Assembly (NCBI GenBank): GCA_020637795.1 | Contig: JACKJT010000002.1 | Coordinates: 744,001 to 808,000, forward strand | DNA length: 64,000 nucleotides | DNA from: Hoeflea sp. | GTDB lineage: Bacteria > Pseudomonadota > Alphaproteobacteria > Rhizobiales > Rhizobiaceae | Direction: 5' to 3' | Shown: positions 43,394 through 52,075 of the stretch, piece after piece | How positions within the stretch are numbered: position 1 is the first letter of the stretch | Layout of the letters: every line of letters starts with the position of its first letter | The notes under the pieces: generated by a model | What the model was told of the DNA's origin: nothing | Databases searched by the model: none | The model's input: only the letters and a program-made list of their open reading frames with translations | Position numbers and translations under genes: made by a program

Positions 43394-44376
43394 GCGAGCC
43401 TCCGTATGCTCCTGCCTCCGGTGGCCACCAAACTATTCGGTTCGTGCGAACATGGAAGGGGTAGCCCGACGATTTCCGCAGCCCTTCCCTTCTCACCCAG
43501 GAACGCGACAACCGCCTGGGTGACCGGCTCGGCGGCGACAATGCGCCGGTGACCGAAGCCGTTGGCCTTCATCAGCCTGACATGCGGCCCGATCCGGGCG
43601 ATCGCCTCGGCATTGGAAAACGCCACTTCCTTGTCGTCCTCGGCATGGATCACCAGCGTCCGGATTGGGGCGTCATGCATCATCCGGTCGACACGGAACT
43701 CGGACAGCGGCCTGCCTGCGAACCGCAGCACCTGGCGTTCGAACGCGTTTTGCGCGGCGGCACCCAGACCCATCAGTTTTCCTGCCCAGCGGAATACGTC
43801 GGCCATGTTGGAAGGCGCAGCAATGGTGACAATACGGTCCGGACGCCGCTGCGGCACATGCAGGATCGAACCCGCCGCCGCAGCCATCACCGATGGGCCG
43901 CCGAAGGAATGGCCGACAAACGCGTCAAACGGCCCGTGCTGGCGCCAGGCCGCGTCGATGGCTTCCACCGCCTTGCCCAGATGCAGGGTCTTGCCCGTTG
44001 ACGCGCCGTGCCCCGGAAGATCAAGGCACACGGCGGTGTGCCCGGCCGCCACCAGCGCGTCGGCGAGCGCAATCATGTGATCGCTGCGCGACCGATAACC
44101 ATGCACGATAAGCACCTTCTGCCCGCCGGAGGCCTGATTCTGCGGCTGGAACACGTGGGTGGCGACAACACTGCCGGGGATCACCAGGCGCACGGTCTCG
44201 CTCTCGGCCATGCGCGCTTCCGCGCGCGCCAGGGCCTTGCGCTCCTTTTCGCTCTGCGGCTGCGTCGAGCGGGTGCGGGTAAACAGCCAGAACGCCAGCT
44301 CCCCGGCCTTTTCGGGCGATTGCGCGGCAACAAGACGAAGCGCCGCACGGGTGACCTTTTCAACAAGAGATGCCAT
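43390..44376 (-). CDS. Alpha/beta hydrolase
   Basis: 328 residues from ATG 44376 (MASLVEKVTRAALRLVA). The hydrolase core starts near residue 90 with VLIVHGYRSRSDHMIALADA (oxyanion region), the nucleophile is the Ser of FVGHSFGGPSVMAAA, the acid is probably in VIHAEDDKEVAF, and the His in GFGHRRIVAAEPV. Substrate unknown. It is divergent from a MarR regulator across 46 bases and coupled to a flavoprotein gene, suggesting a detoxification or stress operon under that regulator. Confidence 0.88.
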   Translation of the reverse strand: MASLVEKVTRAALRLVAAQSPEKAGELAFWLFTRTRSTQPQSEKERKALARAEARMAESETVRLVIPGSVVATHVFQPQNQASGGQKVLIVHGYRSRSDHMIALADALVAAGHTAVCLDLPGHGASTGKTLHLGKAVEAIDAAWRQHGPFDAFVGHSFGGPSVMAAAAGSILHVPQRRPDRIVTIAAPSNMADVFRWAGKLMGLGAAAQNAFERQVLRFAGRPLSEFRVDRMMHDAPIRTLVIHAEDDKEVAFSNAEAIARIGPHVRLMKANGFGHRRIVAAEPVTQAVVAFLGEKGRAAEIVGLPLPCSHEPNSLVATGGRSIRRLA

Positions 44377-44394
44377 AATGGGGTTTCCAGATAG

Positions 44395-44429
44395 GTTCAA
44401 CTATGAACAGAATTGTACAACCATGAACA
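44395..44429. promoter_or_regulatory. Probable MarR operator: direct and inverted repeats
   Basis: CAACTATGAACA (44398-44409) and CAACCATGAACA (44418-44429) are direct repeats 20 bases apart, two helical turns. The first also forms the inverted repeat GTTCA-ACTA-TGAAC (44395-44408), and TTGTACAA (44413-44420) is a further palindrome. All this fills the 46 bases between the hydrolase and MarR genes, the second repeat covering the marR start codon. Confidence 0.55.
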
Positions 44430-44923
44430 AAAATCAAGCCCTGCCTTGGGAGAACCCGCGTTTTCACAACTGGATCGCCGTGGCCCGCGCCTGCCAGGTG
44501 ATGGGCTTGAGCCTGGCGCGGGCACTTCAGCCGCTTGACCTCAAGCCGCCACACCTCGACATTCTGGTCAACCTGTTCCGCGCGCCGGGGATCTCCCAGC
44601 AGGATCTTGCCGACAAATTGCTGGTTGGCCGCTCGAACCTGTCGATGTTGCTGCCGCAGCTTGAAAAGCGCGGGCTTCTGGTCAGGCGCGGCGACCCGCA
44701 GGACCGGCGCATCCTGCGGCTTGAACTGACACCTTCGGGAACCGACCTGACATTGCAGGCGATCGCTATCCAGTCGGAGCTGATCGACCGCACCATGAAG
44801 ACGGCGAGCACGGATGAGTGCAACCTGGTTGGCGAGGTGATGACGCGGATCATCCACGAGCTGACACGGCCGGACACCACCGAGGAGGTCCAGGCAAACG
44901 AGCCCGGACGCAAGAAGGCCTGA
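44423..44923 (+). CDS. MarR family transcriptional regulator
   Basis: 166 residues from ATG 44423. Winged helix in the middle: LDLKPPHLDILVNLFRAPGI, SQQDLADKLLVGRSNLSMLL (recognition helix), the wing EKRGLLVRRGDPQDRRILRL, then the dimerisation helix. It is divergent from the alpha/beta hydrolase gene and should repress it and itself through the repeats in the short gap. The ligand is unknown. Confidence 0.92.
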   Translation: MNKNQALPWENPRFHNWIAVARACQVMGLSLARALQPLDLKPPHLDILVNLFRAPGISQQDLADKLLVGRSNLSMLLPQLEKRGLLVRRGDPQDRRILRLELTPSGTDLTLQAIAIQSELIDRTMKTASTDECNLVGEVMTRIIHELTRPDTTEEVQANEPGRKKA

Positions 44924-44929
44924 TCCTGC

Positions 44930-45298
44930 CTACCGGGTCCGCGACATGCCCTTGTCCGCGAGTTCGGCAATGTATTCGGCCCAGCGCTCCTCCTTCGCCT
45001 CGCCAATCTCTGAGAGGAAATTCCAGGTGAAGATGCCGCTGTCATGGCCATCGTCGAACACCAGCCTGACGGCATAATTGCCGACCGGCAGCACCTTCGA
45101 GATGGTCACGTCGGACTTGCCGCCGACAGTCACCCTCTGTGCCGGAGAATGCCCCTGCACTTCCGCCGAGGGCGAGCGGACCCTGAGCAGTTCGGCCTCG
45201 ATGCCATAGCTGCGATCGTCGGTGAAACGGACCGTCAGCATGCGGCGGTCGGGAGAGACCCGTAATTCCTTGGGCCATGCCGTTTCATGAACGCTCAT
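44930..45298 (-). CDS. DUF971 domain protein
   Basis: 122 residues from ATG 45298 (MSVHETAWPKELRVSPDRRM). The chain WPKELRVSPDRR, LTVRFTDDRSYGIEAELLRV, and YAVRLVFDDGHDSGIFTWNF with DDGHDSGIFTW is the DUF971 signature, the same domain as the N-terminal part of gamma-butyrobetaine hydroxylase. Free-standing DUF971 proteins are linked to iron-sulfur or molybdenum cofactor genes, and here the divergent neighbour is moaA. Function not established. Confidence 0.9.
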   Translation of the reverse strand: MSVHETAWPKELRVSPDRRMLTVRFTDDRSYGIEAELLRVRSPSAEVQGHSPAQRVTVGGKSDVTISKVLPVGNYAVRLVFDDGHDSGIFTWNFLSEIGEAKEERWAEYIAELADKGMSRTR

Positions 45299-45473
45299 CG
45301 GTCGCAGTCCTCGTTTTCTTCGCATTTGTGGCTGATCTAGAGCCAATCCGGCCCGATCACAAGCCAACGCCGTTAAAACACACCGCGATGGCGCCAATCC
45401 GTTTGGCTCGCCCCCTTGACGCGCCACCGGTGGATGACGACATTGCACTCAACCCAATCAAGGATCATCCGCC

Positions 45474-46487
45474 ATGGAAGACACCGCAGCACCGACCATG
45501 ATCGACCCGTTCGGCCGGGCGGTGAACTATCTCAGGGTGTCGGTCACCGACCGCTGCGATTTCCGCTGCACCTACTGCATGGCGGAAAACATGACGTTCC
45601 TGCCGAAGAAGGATCTTCTCACGCTGGAGGAACTGGACCGGGTCTGCACGGTTTTTGTCGAGAAGGGCGTGCGCAAGATCCGCCTCACCGGCGGCGAGCC
45701 GCTGGTGCGCAAGAACATCATGGCCTTCGTTCGCCAGGTCGGCCGCCATATCGACGCCGGCCGCATGGACGAGCTGACACTGACCACCAACGGCTCGCAG
45801 CTCGCCCGCTTCGCCCCCGAGCTTTACGAGTGCGGCGTGCGCCGAATCAACGTCTCGATCGACACGCTCGATCCCGACAAGTTCCGCAAGATCACCCGCT
45901 GGGGCGAACTGGACAAGGTGCTCGAGGGCGTGCGCGCCGCCCAGGCCGCGGGCTTGAAGATCAAGATCAACGCCGTGGCGCTCAAGGGCTTCAACGACGC
46001 CGAGATCCCCGAAATGCTTAAATGGGCGCATGGCCAGGGCATGGACATGACCGTGATCGAGACCATGCCGATGGGCGAGATCGACGAGGACCGCACCGAC
46101 CAGTACATGCCGCTGTCGCTTCTGAGGAGCAATCTGGCCAAGCAGTTCACGCTTGAGGACATTCCGTTCCGAACCGGCGGCCCCGCCCGCTACGTCACCG
46201 TCAAGGAGACCGGCGGCAAACTGGGCTTCATCACCCCGATGACCCACAATTTCTGCGAAAGCTGCAACCGGGTGCGCCTGACCTGCACCGGCACGCTCTA
46301 CATGTGCCTGGGTCAGAACGATGCGGCCGACCTGCGCGCGCCGCTGCGTGCCTCCGAAGGCAACGAGCTCCTGTCGGCGGCCATCGACGAAGCCATTACC
46401 CGCAAGCCCAAGGGCCATGACTTCATCATCGACCGGACGACCAAACAGCCGGCCGTTGCCCGCCACATGAGCGTCACCGGCGGCTGA
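45474..46487 (+). CDS. moaA: GTP 3',8-cyclase (molybdenum cofactor biosynthesis)
   Basis: 337 residues. The radical-SAM cluster CDFRCTYCMAENM lies at about residues 24-36, with RLTGGEPLVRKNI for SAM binding. The second iron-sulfur cluster is in HNFCESCNRVRLTCTGTLYM and the following CLGQN. The chain ends in GG, the essential MoaA tail. It cyclises GTP to 3',8-cyclo-7,8-dihydro-GTP, which MoaC turns into cyclic pyranopterin. It stands alone, with moaC not in the window. Confidence 0.96.
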   Translation: MEDTAAPTMIDPFGRAVNYLRVSVTDRCDFRCTYCMAENMTFLPKKDLLTLEELDRVCTVFVEKGVRKIRLTGGEPLVRKNIMAFVRQVGRHIDAGRMDELTLTTNGSQLARFAPELYECGVRRINVSIDTLDPDKFRKITRWGELDKVLEGVRAAQAAGLKIKINAVALKGFNDAEIPEMLKWAHGQGMDMTVIETMPMGEIDEDRTDQYMPLSLLRSNLAKQFTLEDIPFRTGGPARYVTVKETGGKLGFITPMTHNFCESCNRVRLTCTGTLYMCLGQNDAADLRAPLRASEGNELLSAAIDEAITRKPKGHDFIIDRTTKQPAVARHMSVTGG

Positions 46488-46620
46488 TCGCCTGCAGCGG
46501 CGTCCCGTGGCGGCAGGTCTGAGCCCCGCGACTGATCAATTTCCGTGATGGACCGGCAGTTCTGGCTGACTGTGTCGCCTGCCGCAACAATGCTATGAAG
46601 CGGGTTGAGCCAGCGATTCC

Positions 46621-47553
46621 ATGCCGGCCGCTTCCGGATGTATCATGGCCATTTCCCCCAATATGCGCGGCGCGCTGTTCATGTCCCTGTCGATGGCGGG
46701 GTTCACGTTCAACGATTCAATCGTCAAGCTGCTGACCAGCGATCTCAATGTCGCCCAGGTGATCTTTCTCCGCGGCGCGGTGGCCTCGCTGCTAATCTAT
46801 CTGCTGGCCAGGCAGCGCCGCGCGCTTCGTCCGCTGCGCATCCTGCTCGACCGGTGGGTGGCGATCCGGGTCATCGGCGAACTCGGCGGCACGCTGACCT
46901 TCCTGATCGGCCTGTCCCACATTCCGCTGGCCAATGCATCAGCCATCCTTCAGGCCCTACCGCTGGCGGTCACCATGGCCGCGGCGCTGTTTCTCTCCGA
47001 GCCCGTCGGCTGGAGACGCTGGGGCGCCATTCTTGCCGGTTTTGTCGGCGTCCTGATCATCGTCCGGCCGGGGCTGGAAGGCTTCTCGCCCTACGCACTG
47101 ATGATTGTCGGCACGGTGATCTTTGCCGCCGTCCGCGACATTGCCACGCGCAAGGTCAATGCCGCCATTCCATCGCTGTTCCTGTCAACGGTCACTGCGG
47201 CGGGCGTGACCATCGCCGGCCTCGTGCTGATCGGGCCGATGGGCGGCTGGAGCCCGGTGTCCATGGCCGATTTCGGCCTGATCTGCCTCGCCGCCTGCCT
47301 GCTGCTCGTCGGCTATCAATTCATCATCATGTCGATGCGCGAGGGCGAGATCTCGTTCATCGCCCCGTTCCGCTACACCAGCTTCATCTGGGCCTTGCTG
47401 CTGGGAATGGTGGTGTTTGGCGAGTACCCGGATGCCTTCATGATCACCGGCGGTGCGATCGTCATCGGTTCGGGTCTCTACACGCTCTATCGCGAACGCG
47501 TCAGGAACGCAGCCAGGCCCGCCGCACGTTCGGCTCCCCGTCACTCACCGTGA
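46621..47553 (+). CDS. DMT superfamily (EamA) transporter
   Basis: 310 residues with ten hydrophobic segments in two homologous EamA halves: SMAGFTFNDSIVKLL, GELGGTLTFLIGLSHIPLAN and ILQALPLAVTMAAALFLSEP in the first, and FRYTSFIWALLLGMVVFGEY in the second. A second start at 46645 (MAISPNM) would remove eight polar residues. Members export metabolites such as amino acids or nucleosides; the substrate is unknown. Confidence 0.9.
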   Translation: MPAASGCIMAISPNMRGALFMSLSMAGFTFNDSIVKLLTSDLNVAQVIFLRGAVASLLIYLLARQRRALRPLRILLDRWVAIRVIGELGGTLTFLIGLSHIPLANASAILQALPLAVTMAAALFLSEPVGWRRWGAILAGFVGVLIIVRPGLEGFSPYALMIVGTVIFAAVRDIATRKVNAAIPSLFLSTVTAAGVTIAGLVLIGPMGGWSPVSMADFGLICLAACLLLVGYQFIIMSMREGEISFIAPFRYTSFIWALLLGMVVFGEYPDAFMITGGAIVIGSGLYTLYRERVRNAARPAARSAPRHSP

Positions 47554-48025
47554 ATGCCATTCGCGGCGAAACTCACCTACCGGGACGCGGAAATCGGCTT
47601 TGCGGAACCGGCTTCGCCCTCGTCGCGGAGGGACGCTTCCTTGGTTGACGTGTTGACATTGACGACCGAACGGATACTTCCAGAGGGCTTAGAGTCTGAA
47701 CGGCGCGCCGCTTCATCGTCCAGTTTGGAGAGCAACCTGACATGCTCACAATCCCCCCAGGGCGCATTGCAGAAGGGACATTGGTCAAATTCGCCGTTGC
47801 CGGACATCTGGCTCCACCCGATCCAACACCAGATCCCAATAACAACAAATACCCTAGGAATCTACTGCTTTTAAGTTGTCCTGTCAGAATCAAAAGTAAA
47901 ACGTATTCGCCCGACGTGCAACCGCGCGGCAACTTGTTCCACATCAATGAAGGCCAACGACGCACAAACTCCGTTCAAGACTTAGTTCGTGTGCGCCGGC
48001 GCCGTGAGGACACAAAACACCAGCA
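47554..48025. other. Interval between the EamA and MFS genes
   Basis: About 470 bases with only one plausible gene, the small Cys-containing protein on the minus strand (47577-47807). The remainder (47808-48025) is richer in A and T and probably holds the divergent promoters of that gene and the MFS transporter gene. No repeat or RNA gene is visible. Confidence 0.55.
47577..47807 (-). CDS. Small Cys-rich (zinc-ribbon-like) hypothetical protein
   Basis: 76 residues. The N-terminus NGEFDQCPFCNAPWGDCEH has CxxC plus a further Cys and His, a plausible single zinc site. The rest is charged and probably disordered (SKLDDEAARRSDSKPSG). GTGGAG lies about 5 bases before the ATG. A competing plus-strand frame over the same bases is low-complexity and unlike a protein. 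Function unknown; DNA, RNA or protein binding is possible. Confidence 0.5.
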   Translation of the reverse strand: MSGNGEFDQCPFCNAPWGDCEHVRLLSKLDDEAARRSDSKPSGSIRSVVNVNTSTKEASLRDEGEAGSAKPISASR

Positions 48026-49255
48026 ATGACCAAGACAGTATTCCTCGATCGCAAGACACCACCGCACATTGCCACGCTTGTGGTGATCGCCGGGCTCAGC
48101 GCACTGAATATGAACCTTATTCTGCCTTCGCTGCCGGGCATCGCCACTTACTACCAGGCGGATTATGTCCTGGTGCAGCTGGCAGTGTCCGGCTACCTGG
48201 GCGTCACCGGCCTGCTGCAGCTGATCATTGGCCCGCTGTCCGACCGTTACGGGCGGCGCCCGGTGATGATTGCCAGCCTGACGATCTTCCTGGTCGCCAC
48301 TGCGCTCGCACCTTTCGCGCCGACCATCGAGACATTCCTCGCCATCCGCATGCTGCAGGCGGGCGTCGTCTCCGGAATGGTGCTTTCGCGCGCCATCGTT
48401 CGCGACATTGTCGGTACCGACCAGGCCGCCTCTATGATCGGCTACGTCACCATGGGGATGACGCTGGCCCCGATGATCGGTCCGGCCTTGGGCGGGATCA
48501 TGGAGGAACTGTTCGGCTGGCAATCGGTCTTCGCGCTCTTGTTCCTGTTTGGCGTCGTGGCCTTCATGCTGTTGCTGGCCGACCTGGGGGAAACCAATCT
48601 CAACCGCTCTGCCAGCATGCTCAAGCAGTTCGGCGCTTATCCCGAACTTGTCCGCTCCCGCCGCTTCTGGGGCTATTCGCTGACAGCCACCTTTGCCTCG
48701 GGCGCGTTCTTCTCGTTTCTTGGCGGCGGTCCGTTTGTGGCGACAACCATCCTCGGCCTGCCTCCGTCGCAGCTTGGCCTTTATTTCGTGTTCATCGCGC
48801 TGGGATACATGACCGGGAACTTCCTCTCCGGCCGCTTCGCCAGCCAGATGGGCATCAACCGCATGATGGTCACCGGCTGCATCATCTCCACCCTTGGCAT
48901 GAGCCTGTCGCTGATACTGTTTCTCGCCGGACTGTGGCACCCGATGTCCTTCTTCGGACCGATGCTTTTTGTCGGCCTTGGCAACGGCATCACCCTGCCG
49001 AGCGCCAATGCCGGTATCGTCAGCGTTCGCCCGCATCTGGCGGGATCCGCGTCGGGCCTCGGTGGCGCCATGATGATTGGCGGCGGCGCGGCGCTGTCGG
49101 CTCTGGCCGGCGCCGTTCTCTCCGCCGAAACCGGCCCCTACCCGCTGATCATCGTCATGCTGGTCTCCTGCATCTTCAGCGTGCTGGCCACGCTCTACGT
49201 CATCCGGGTCGAAAACAGCCTTTCCGGGGATGCAAGGATCGAACGGTCCTCCTGA
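48026..49255 (+). CDS. MFS multidrug transporter, Bcr/CflA family
   Basis: 409 residues with twelve hydrophobic segments. The loop after segment 2 carries GPLSDRYGRRPVMIASL, and the antiporter region is RMLQAGVVSGMVLSRAIVRD, then MTLAPMIGPALGG. These are typical of drug:proton antiporters of the Bcr/CflA subfamily, which also export metabolites such as cysteine. Drug range cannot be predicted. Confidence 0.93.
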   Translation: MTKTVFLDRKTPPHIATLVVIAGLSALNMNLILPSLPGIATYYQADYVLVQLAVSGYLGVTGLLQLIIGPLSDRYGRRPVMIASLTIFLVATALAPFAPTIETFLAIRMLQAGVVSGMVLSRAIVRDIVGTDQAASMIGYVTMGMTLAPMIGPALGGIMEELFGWQSVFALLFLFGVVAFMLLLADLGETNLNRSASMLKQFGAYPELVRSRRFWGYSLTATFASGAFFSFLGGGPFVATTILGLPPSQLGLYFVFIALGYMTGNFLSGRFASQMGINRMMVTGCIISTLGMSLSLILFLAGLWHPMSFFGPMLFVGLGNGITLPSANAGIVSVRPHLAGSASGLGGAMMIGGGAALSALAGAVLSAETGPYPLIIVMLVSCIFSVLATLYVIRVENSLSGDARIERSS

Positions 49256-49470
49256 AAATCCCGGCGATTGCGGCACTCGCGCAGTTAAACCGGCCATCGA
49301 CTCATGCCCCCGGAAAACCTTACCCGCATTGGCCTTGGGTAAGTTCGCATTTCCTGTTGCAATCCCCGGCAAAACAGTGGGAATATTCCGCCCAGCGCGG
49401 TGAACATCACCTGCGATCAACGGAAAGCGGCGGTCAACAAGCCGCTATCCAGCCAACAGAGAGGACACCT

Positions 49471-50271
49471 ATGTCTATTTCCCGACGGATTATTCTTGCA
49501 GCCTCGGCTGCAGCACTCGCTCTTTCGATGGGGGCAGCGGCCCAGGCGGCCAGCCATGGCGGCATGAAGAAGGTCATCATCGGCACTGAAGGCGCCTACC
49601 CCCCCTTCAACAATCTTGAATCAGACGGCAGCCTTGTCGGCTTCGACATCGACATCGCCAAGGCGCTTTGCGAGGAAATGAAGGTCGAATGCGAATTTGT
49701 CACCCAGGACTGGGACGGCATCATTCCGGCGCTTCTCGCCGGCAAGTTCGACGCCATCATCGCCTCCATGTCGATCACCGATGAGCGCAAGGAAAAGGTG
49801 GATTTCACCAACAAGTACTACAACACCGGTCCGGCCATTGCCGTGCCGAAGGACAGCTCCATCACCGAAGCCACCGACGCCGGCCTCGCTGGCAAGGCGC
49901 TGGGTGCGCAGTCCTCGACCACCCACTCCAACTATGCTGAAGCCAAGTTTCCCTCCGCCGACCTCAAGCTTTACCCGACGCCTGACGAATACAAGCTCGA
50001 CATTGCATCGGGACGCGTTGACGCCGTCATCGACGACGTGATCGTGCTGTCGGACTGGCTCAAGACCGACGATGGCAAGGCCTGCTGCAAGCTGCTGAGC
50101 GCCCTCACCCCCGATCCGGTCATCAACGGCGAAGGCGCCGGCATTGCCATCCGCAAGGGCGAAACCGAACTGCGCGACATGTTCAACGCAGCCATCGCCG
50201 CGATCCGCGCCAACGGCACCTACAAGGCCATCAACGACAAGTATTTCGACGTTGATGTCTATGGCGACTAA
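49471..50271 (+). CDS. Amino-acid ABC transporter substrate-binding protein
   Basis: 266 residues from ATG 49471. Signal peptide about 1-26 (LAASAAALALSMGAAAQA). Family-3 binding protein: GTEGAYPPFNNLESDGSLVG, DIDIAKALCEEMKVECEFV, DWDGIIPALLAGKFDAIIAS, MSITDERKEKVDFTNKYYNT and NGEGAGIAIRKG. Length and motifs resemble lysine/arginine/ornithine, histidine or opine binding proteins. First gene of an operon with two permease genes; a hairpin separates it from them. Confidence 0.92.
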   Translation: MSISRRIILAASAAALALSMGAAAQAASHGGMKKVIIGTEGAYPPFNNLESDGSLVGFDIDIAKALCEEMKVECEFVTQDWDGIIPALLAGKFDAIIASMSITDERKEKVDFTNKYYNTGPAIAVPKDSSITEATDAGLAGKALGAQSSTTHSNYAEAKFPSADLKLYPTPDEYKLDIASGRVDAVIDDVIVLSDWLKTDDGKACCKLLSALTPDPVINGEGAGIAIRKGETELRDMFNAAIAAIRANGTYKAINDKYFDVDVYGD

Positions 50272-50303
50272 GCCGATCCTGCATCGGTCGAAGACTTGAA
50301 AAA

Positions 50304-50331
50304 GGCGGCGGACGCTCCATCGTCCGCCGCC
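50304..50331 (+). terminator. GC-rich hairpin between binding-protein and permease genes
   Basis: GGCGGCGGACG and CGTCCGCCGCC form a perfect 11-bp stem with a 6-base loop, 32 bases after the stop. There is no T-run, so it is more likely a message stabiliser or pause site. Same position in the operon as the hairpins at 23824 and 27044. Confidence 0.6.
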
Positions 50332-50374
50332 ATACTCCAAGACCGCCAACAAGGCGGCAGGATCAGGGGACAGA

Positions 50375-51175
50375 ATGGAACCGACAGCATCGCTGGGAGG
50401 GCAGCTATATTGGCTTGCGTCGCTGTTTGACCCGTTCTGCGGCCCGCTGGGCCTGCTCAACCTGTTGCCCGAGGGCTCGCTTCTCTCCTGCGGCGACACC
50501 GGCTGGGGCGACGAGGTGGCGCGGGGCTTCTTCGTCACCATCACGCTGGCGCTCTGCACCCTGCCGATCGGGCTGACCATCGGGCTGTTCCTGGCGCTGG
50601 CCAAGCAGACCGAAGTTCGCACGCTCCGGGCGGCGGCCAATATCTACACCACAATCTTTCGCGGGCTACCCGAACTGCTGACGATCTTCATGATCTATTT
50701 CGGCCTGCAGATCGCCGTGCGCGAGGTGGCGCTGGCGCTGGGCTTCGAGAGCGGCTTCGACATCAATTCTTTCGTCGCCGGCACCATCGCGCTGTCGCTG
50801 GTCTTCTCCGCTTACGCCTCGGAAGTGCTCTCCTCGGCCTTCAAGGCCATTCCCAAGGGTCAGTACGAGGCGGGCTACGCACTGGGCCTGCGCCCGGGCA
50901 AGACCATGCGGCTCATCATCCTGCCGCAGCTGGTCCGTATCGCCCTGCCGGGCCTGGGCAATCTCTGGATGATCCTGATCAAGGATACCGCGCTGATATC
51001 GGTGATCGGGCTCGGCGACACGCTGCGCCAGACCGGCATCGCCGCCAAGGTCACCAAGGAAGCCTTCTTTTTCTACGGCATCGCCTGCCTGCTGTTCCTC
51101 GCCCTGGCGATGGTCTCGTCCGTGGTGTTCTCGAAGATCGAAACCAGCGTGCGGCGTTCGGGAGTAAACCGATGA
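50375..51175 (+). CDS. Amino-acid ABC transporter permease (HisQ-like)
   Basis: 266 residues with about five hydrophobic segments. HisM/HisQ family features: GFFVTITLALCTLPIGLTIG, YTTIFRGLPELLTIFMIYFG, EVLSSAFKAIPKGQYEAGYA (EAA loop, continuing LGLRPGKTMRLIILPQLVRI), and LWMILIKDTALISVIGLGD. It pairs with the next permease; their genes overlap by 4 bases. Confidence 0.93.
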   Translation: MEPTASLGGQLYWLASLFDPFCGPLGLLNLLPEGSLLSCGDTGWGDEVARGFFVTITLALCTLPIGLTIGLFLALAKQTEVRTLRAAANIYTTIFRGLPELLTIFMIYFGLQIAVREVALALGFESGFDINSFVAGTIALSLVFSAYASEVLSSAFKAIPKGQYEAGYALGLRPGKTMRLIILPQLVRIALPGLGNLWMILIKDTALISVIGLGDTLRQTGIAAKVTKEAFFFYGIACLLFLALAMVSSVVFSKIETSVRRSGVNR

Positions 51176-52002
51176 GCGTCGCCGACGAGTTGATCCCACC
51201 GCAGCCCGCGCCTCCGGTCGCGGCCTTTCGCTGGACCCGCCTGCGCATTCTCGGCGCCACTCTGCTGGGCCTGTGGATCGCCGCCGGCATTGCCCTTGTG
51301 CTCTGGCTGGTGGACGCCTGGGACATCGACAAGGTCACCACCTATGGCCCGAAGCTCCTGTCGGGCCTGGCAACCACGCTGACCCTCGTCGGCATCTCCG
51401 TCACCCTGGGCGCGGTCCTGTCCGTCCCCATCGCGCTGGGGCGGATGTCGTCGAACCGCATCCTTTCCTGGATCGCCTACGGCTATGTCTACTTCTTCCG
51501 CGGCACACCGCTGATCGCACAGCTGTTCCTGATCTATTACGGCTTCGGCAGCTTCCGCAACGAACTTGAAGCCCTGGGGCTCTGGGTGTTCTTCCGCGAC
51601 GCCTGGAACTGCGCCCTGTTCGCCTTCACGCTCAACACCGCCGCCTATCAGGCCGAGATCCTGCGCGGCGCCATCGAGAGCGTCACCCGCGGCCAGCACG
51701 AGGGCGCCGCGGCCCTTGGCCTGACCCGGTTCCAGACCTTCCACCAGATCATCCTGCCGCAGGCGATGATCGTGGCGCTGAGGCCCTATGGCAACGAGAT
51801 CATCCTGATGATCAAGGGCTCGGCCATTGTCGCCATCGTCACCGTTTTCGACCTGATGGGCGAAACCCGCCGGGCCTATTCGCGCACCTTCGATTTCCAG
51901 ACCTATATCTGGGCGGCGGTTTTCTACCTGGTCATCGTCGAGACCCTGCGCAACATCTGGGAGAAGCTCGAACAGCGCCTCACCCGCCACCTCAAGCGCT
52001 AG
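51172..52002 (+). CDS. Amino-acid ABC transporter permease (HisM-like)
   Basis: 276 residues. Motifs are LLSGLATTLTLVGISVTLGA, YVYFFRGTPLIAQLFLIYYG, AEILRGAIESVTRGQHEGAA (EAA loop, then LGLTRFQTFHQIILPQAM) and NEIILMIKGSAIVAIVTVFD. Translationally coupled to the first permease. An ATPase gene would be expected next but is absent; the gene that follows encodes a methyltransferase. The ATPase must come from another locus. Confidence 0.93.
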   Translation: MSVADELIPPQPAPPVAAFRWTRLRILGATLLGLWIAAGIALVLWLVDAWDIDKVTTYGPKLLSGLATTLTLVGISVTLGAVLSVPIALGRMSSNRILSWIAYGYVYFFRGTPLIAQLFLIYYGFGSFRNELEALGLWVFFRDAWNCALFAFTLNTAAYQAEILRGAIESVTRGQHEGAAALGLTRFQTFHQIILPQAMIVALRPYGNEIILMIKGSAIVAIVTVFDLMGETRRAYSRTFDFQTYIWAAVFYLVIVETLRNIWEKLEQRLTRHLKR

Positions 52003-52075
52003 TCGCCTCATTCCCCGCTTGCCGCGACCGCGCCTTTGTATAAAAGGGGCGCGAAACCTCTATTGGAGCCAGCCC

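Noticed and set aside
47554..47874. Plus-strand 106-codon frame after the EamA gene
   Set aside because: Ser-rich, no motif and no ribosome site; the minus-strand Cys-containing frame over the same bases is more plausible.
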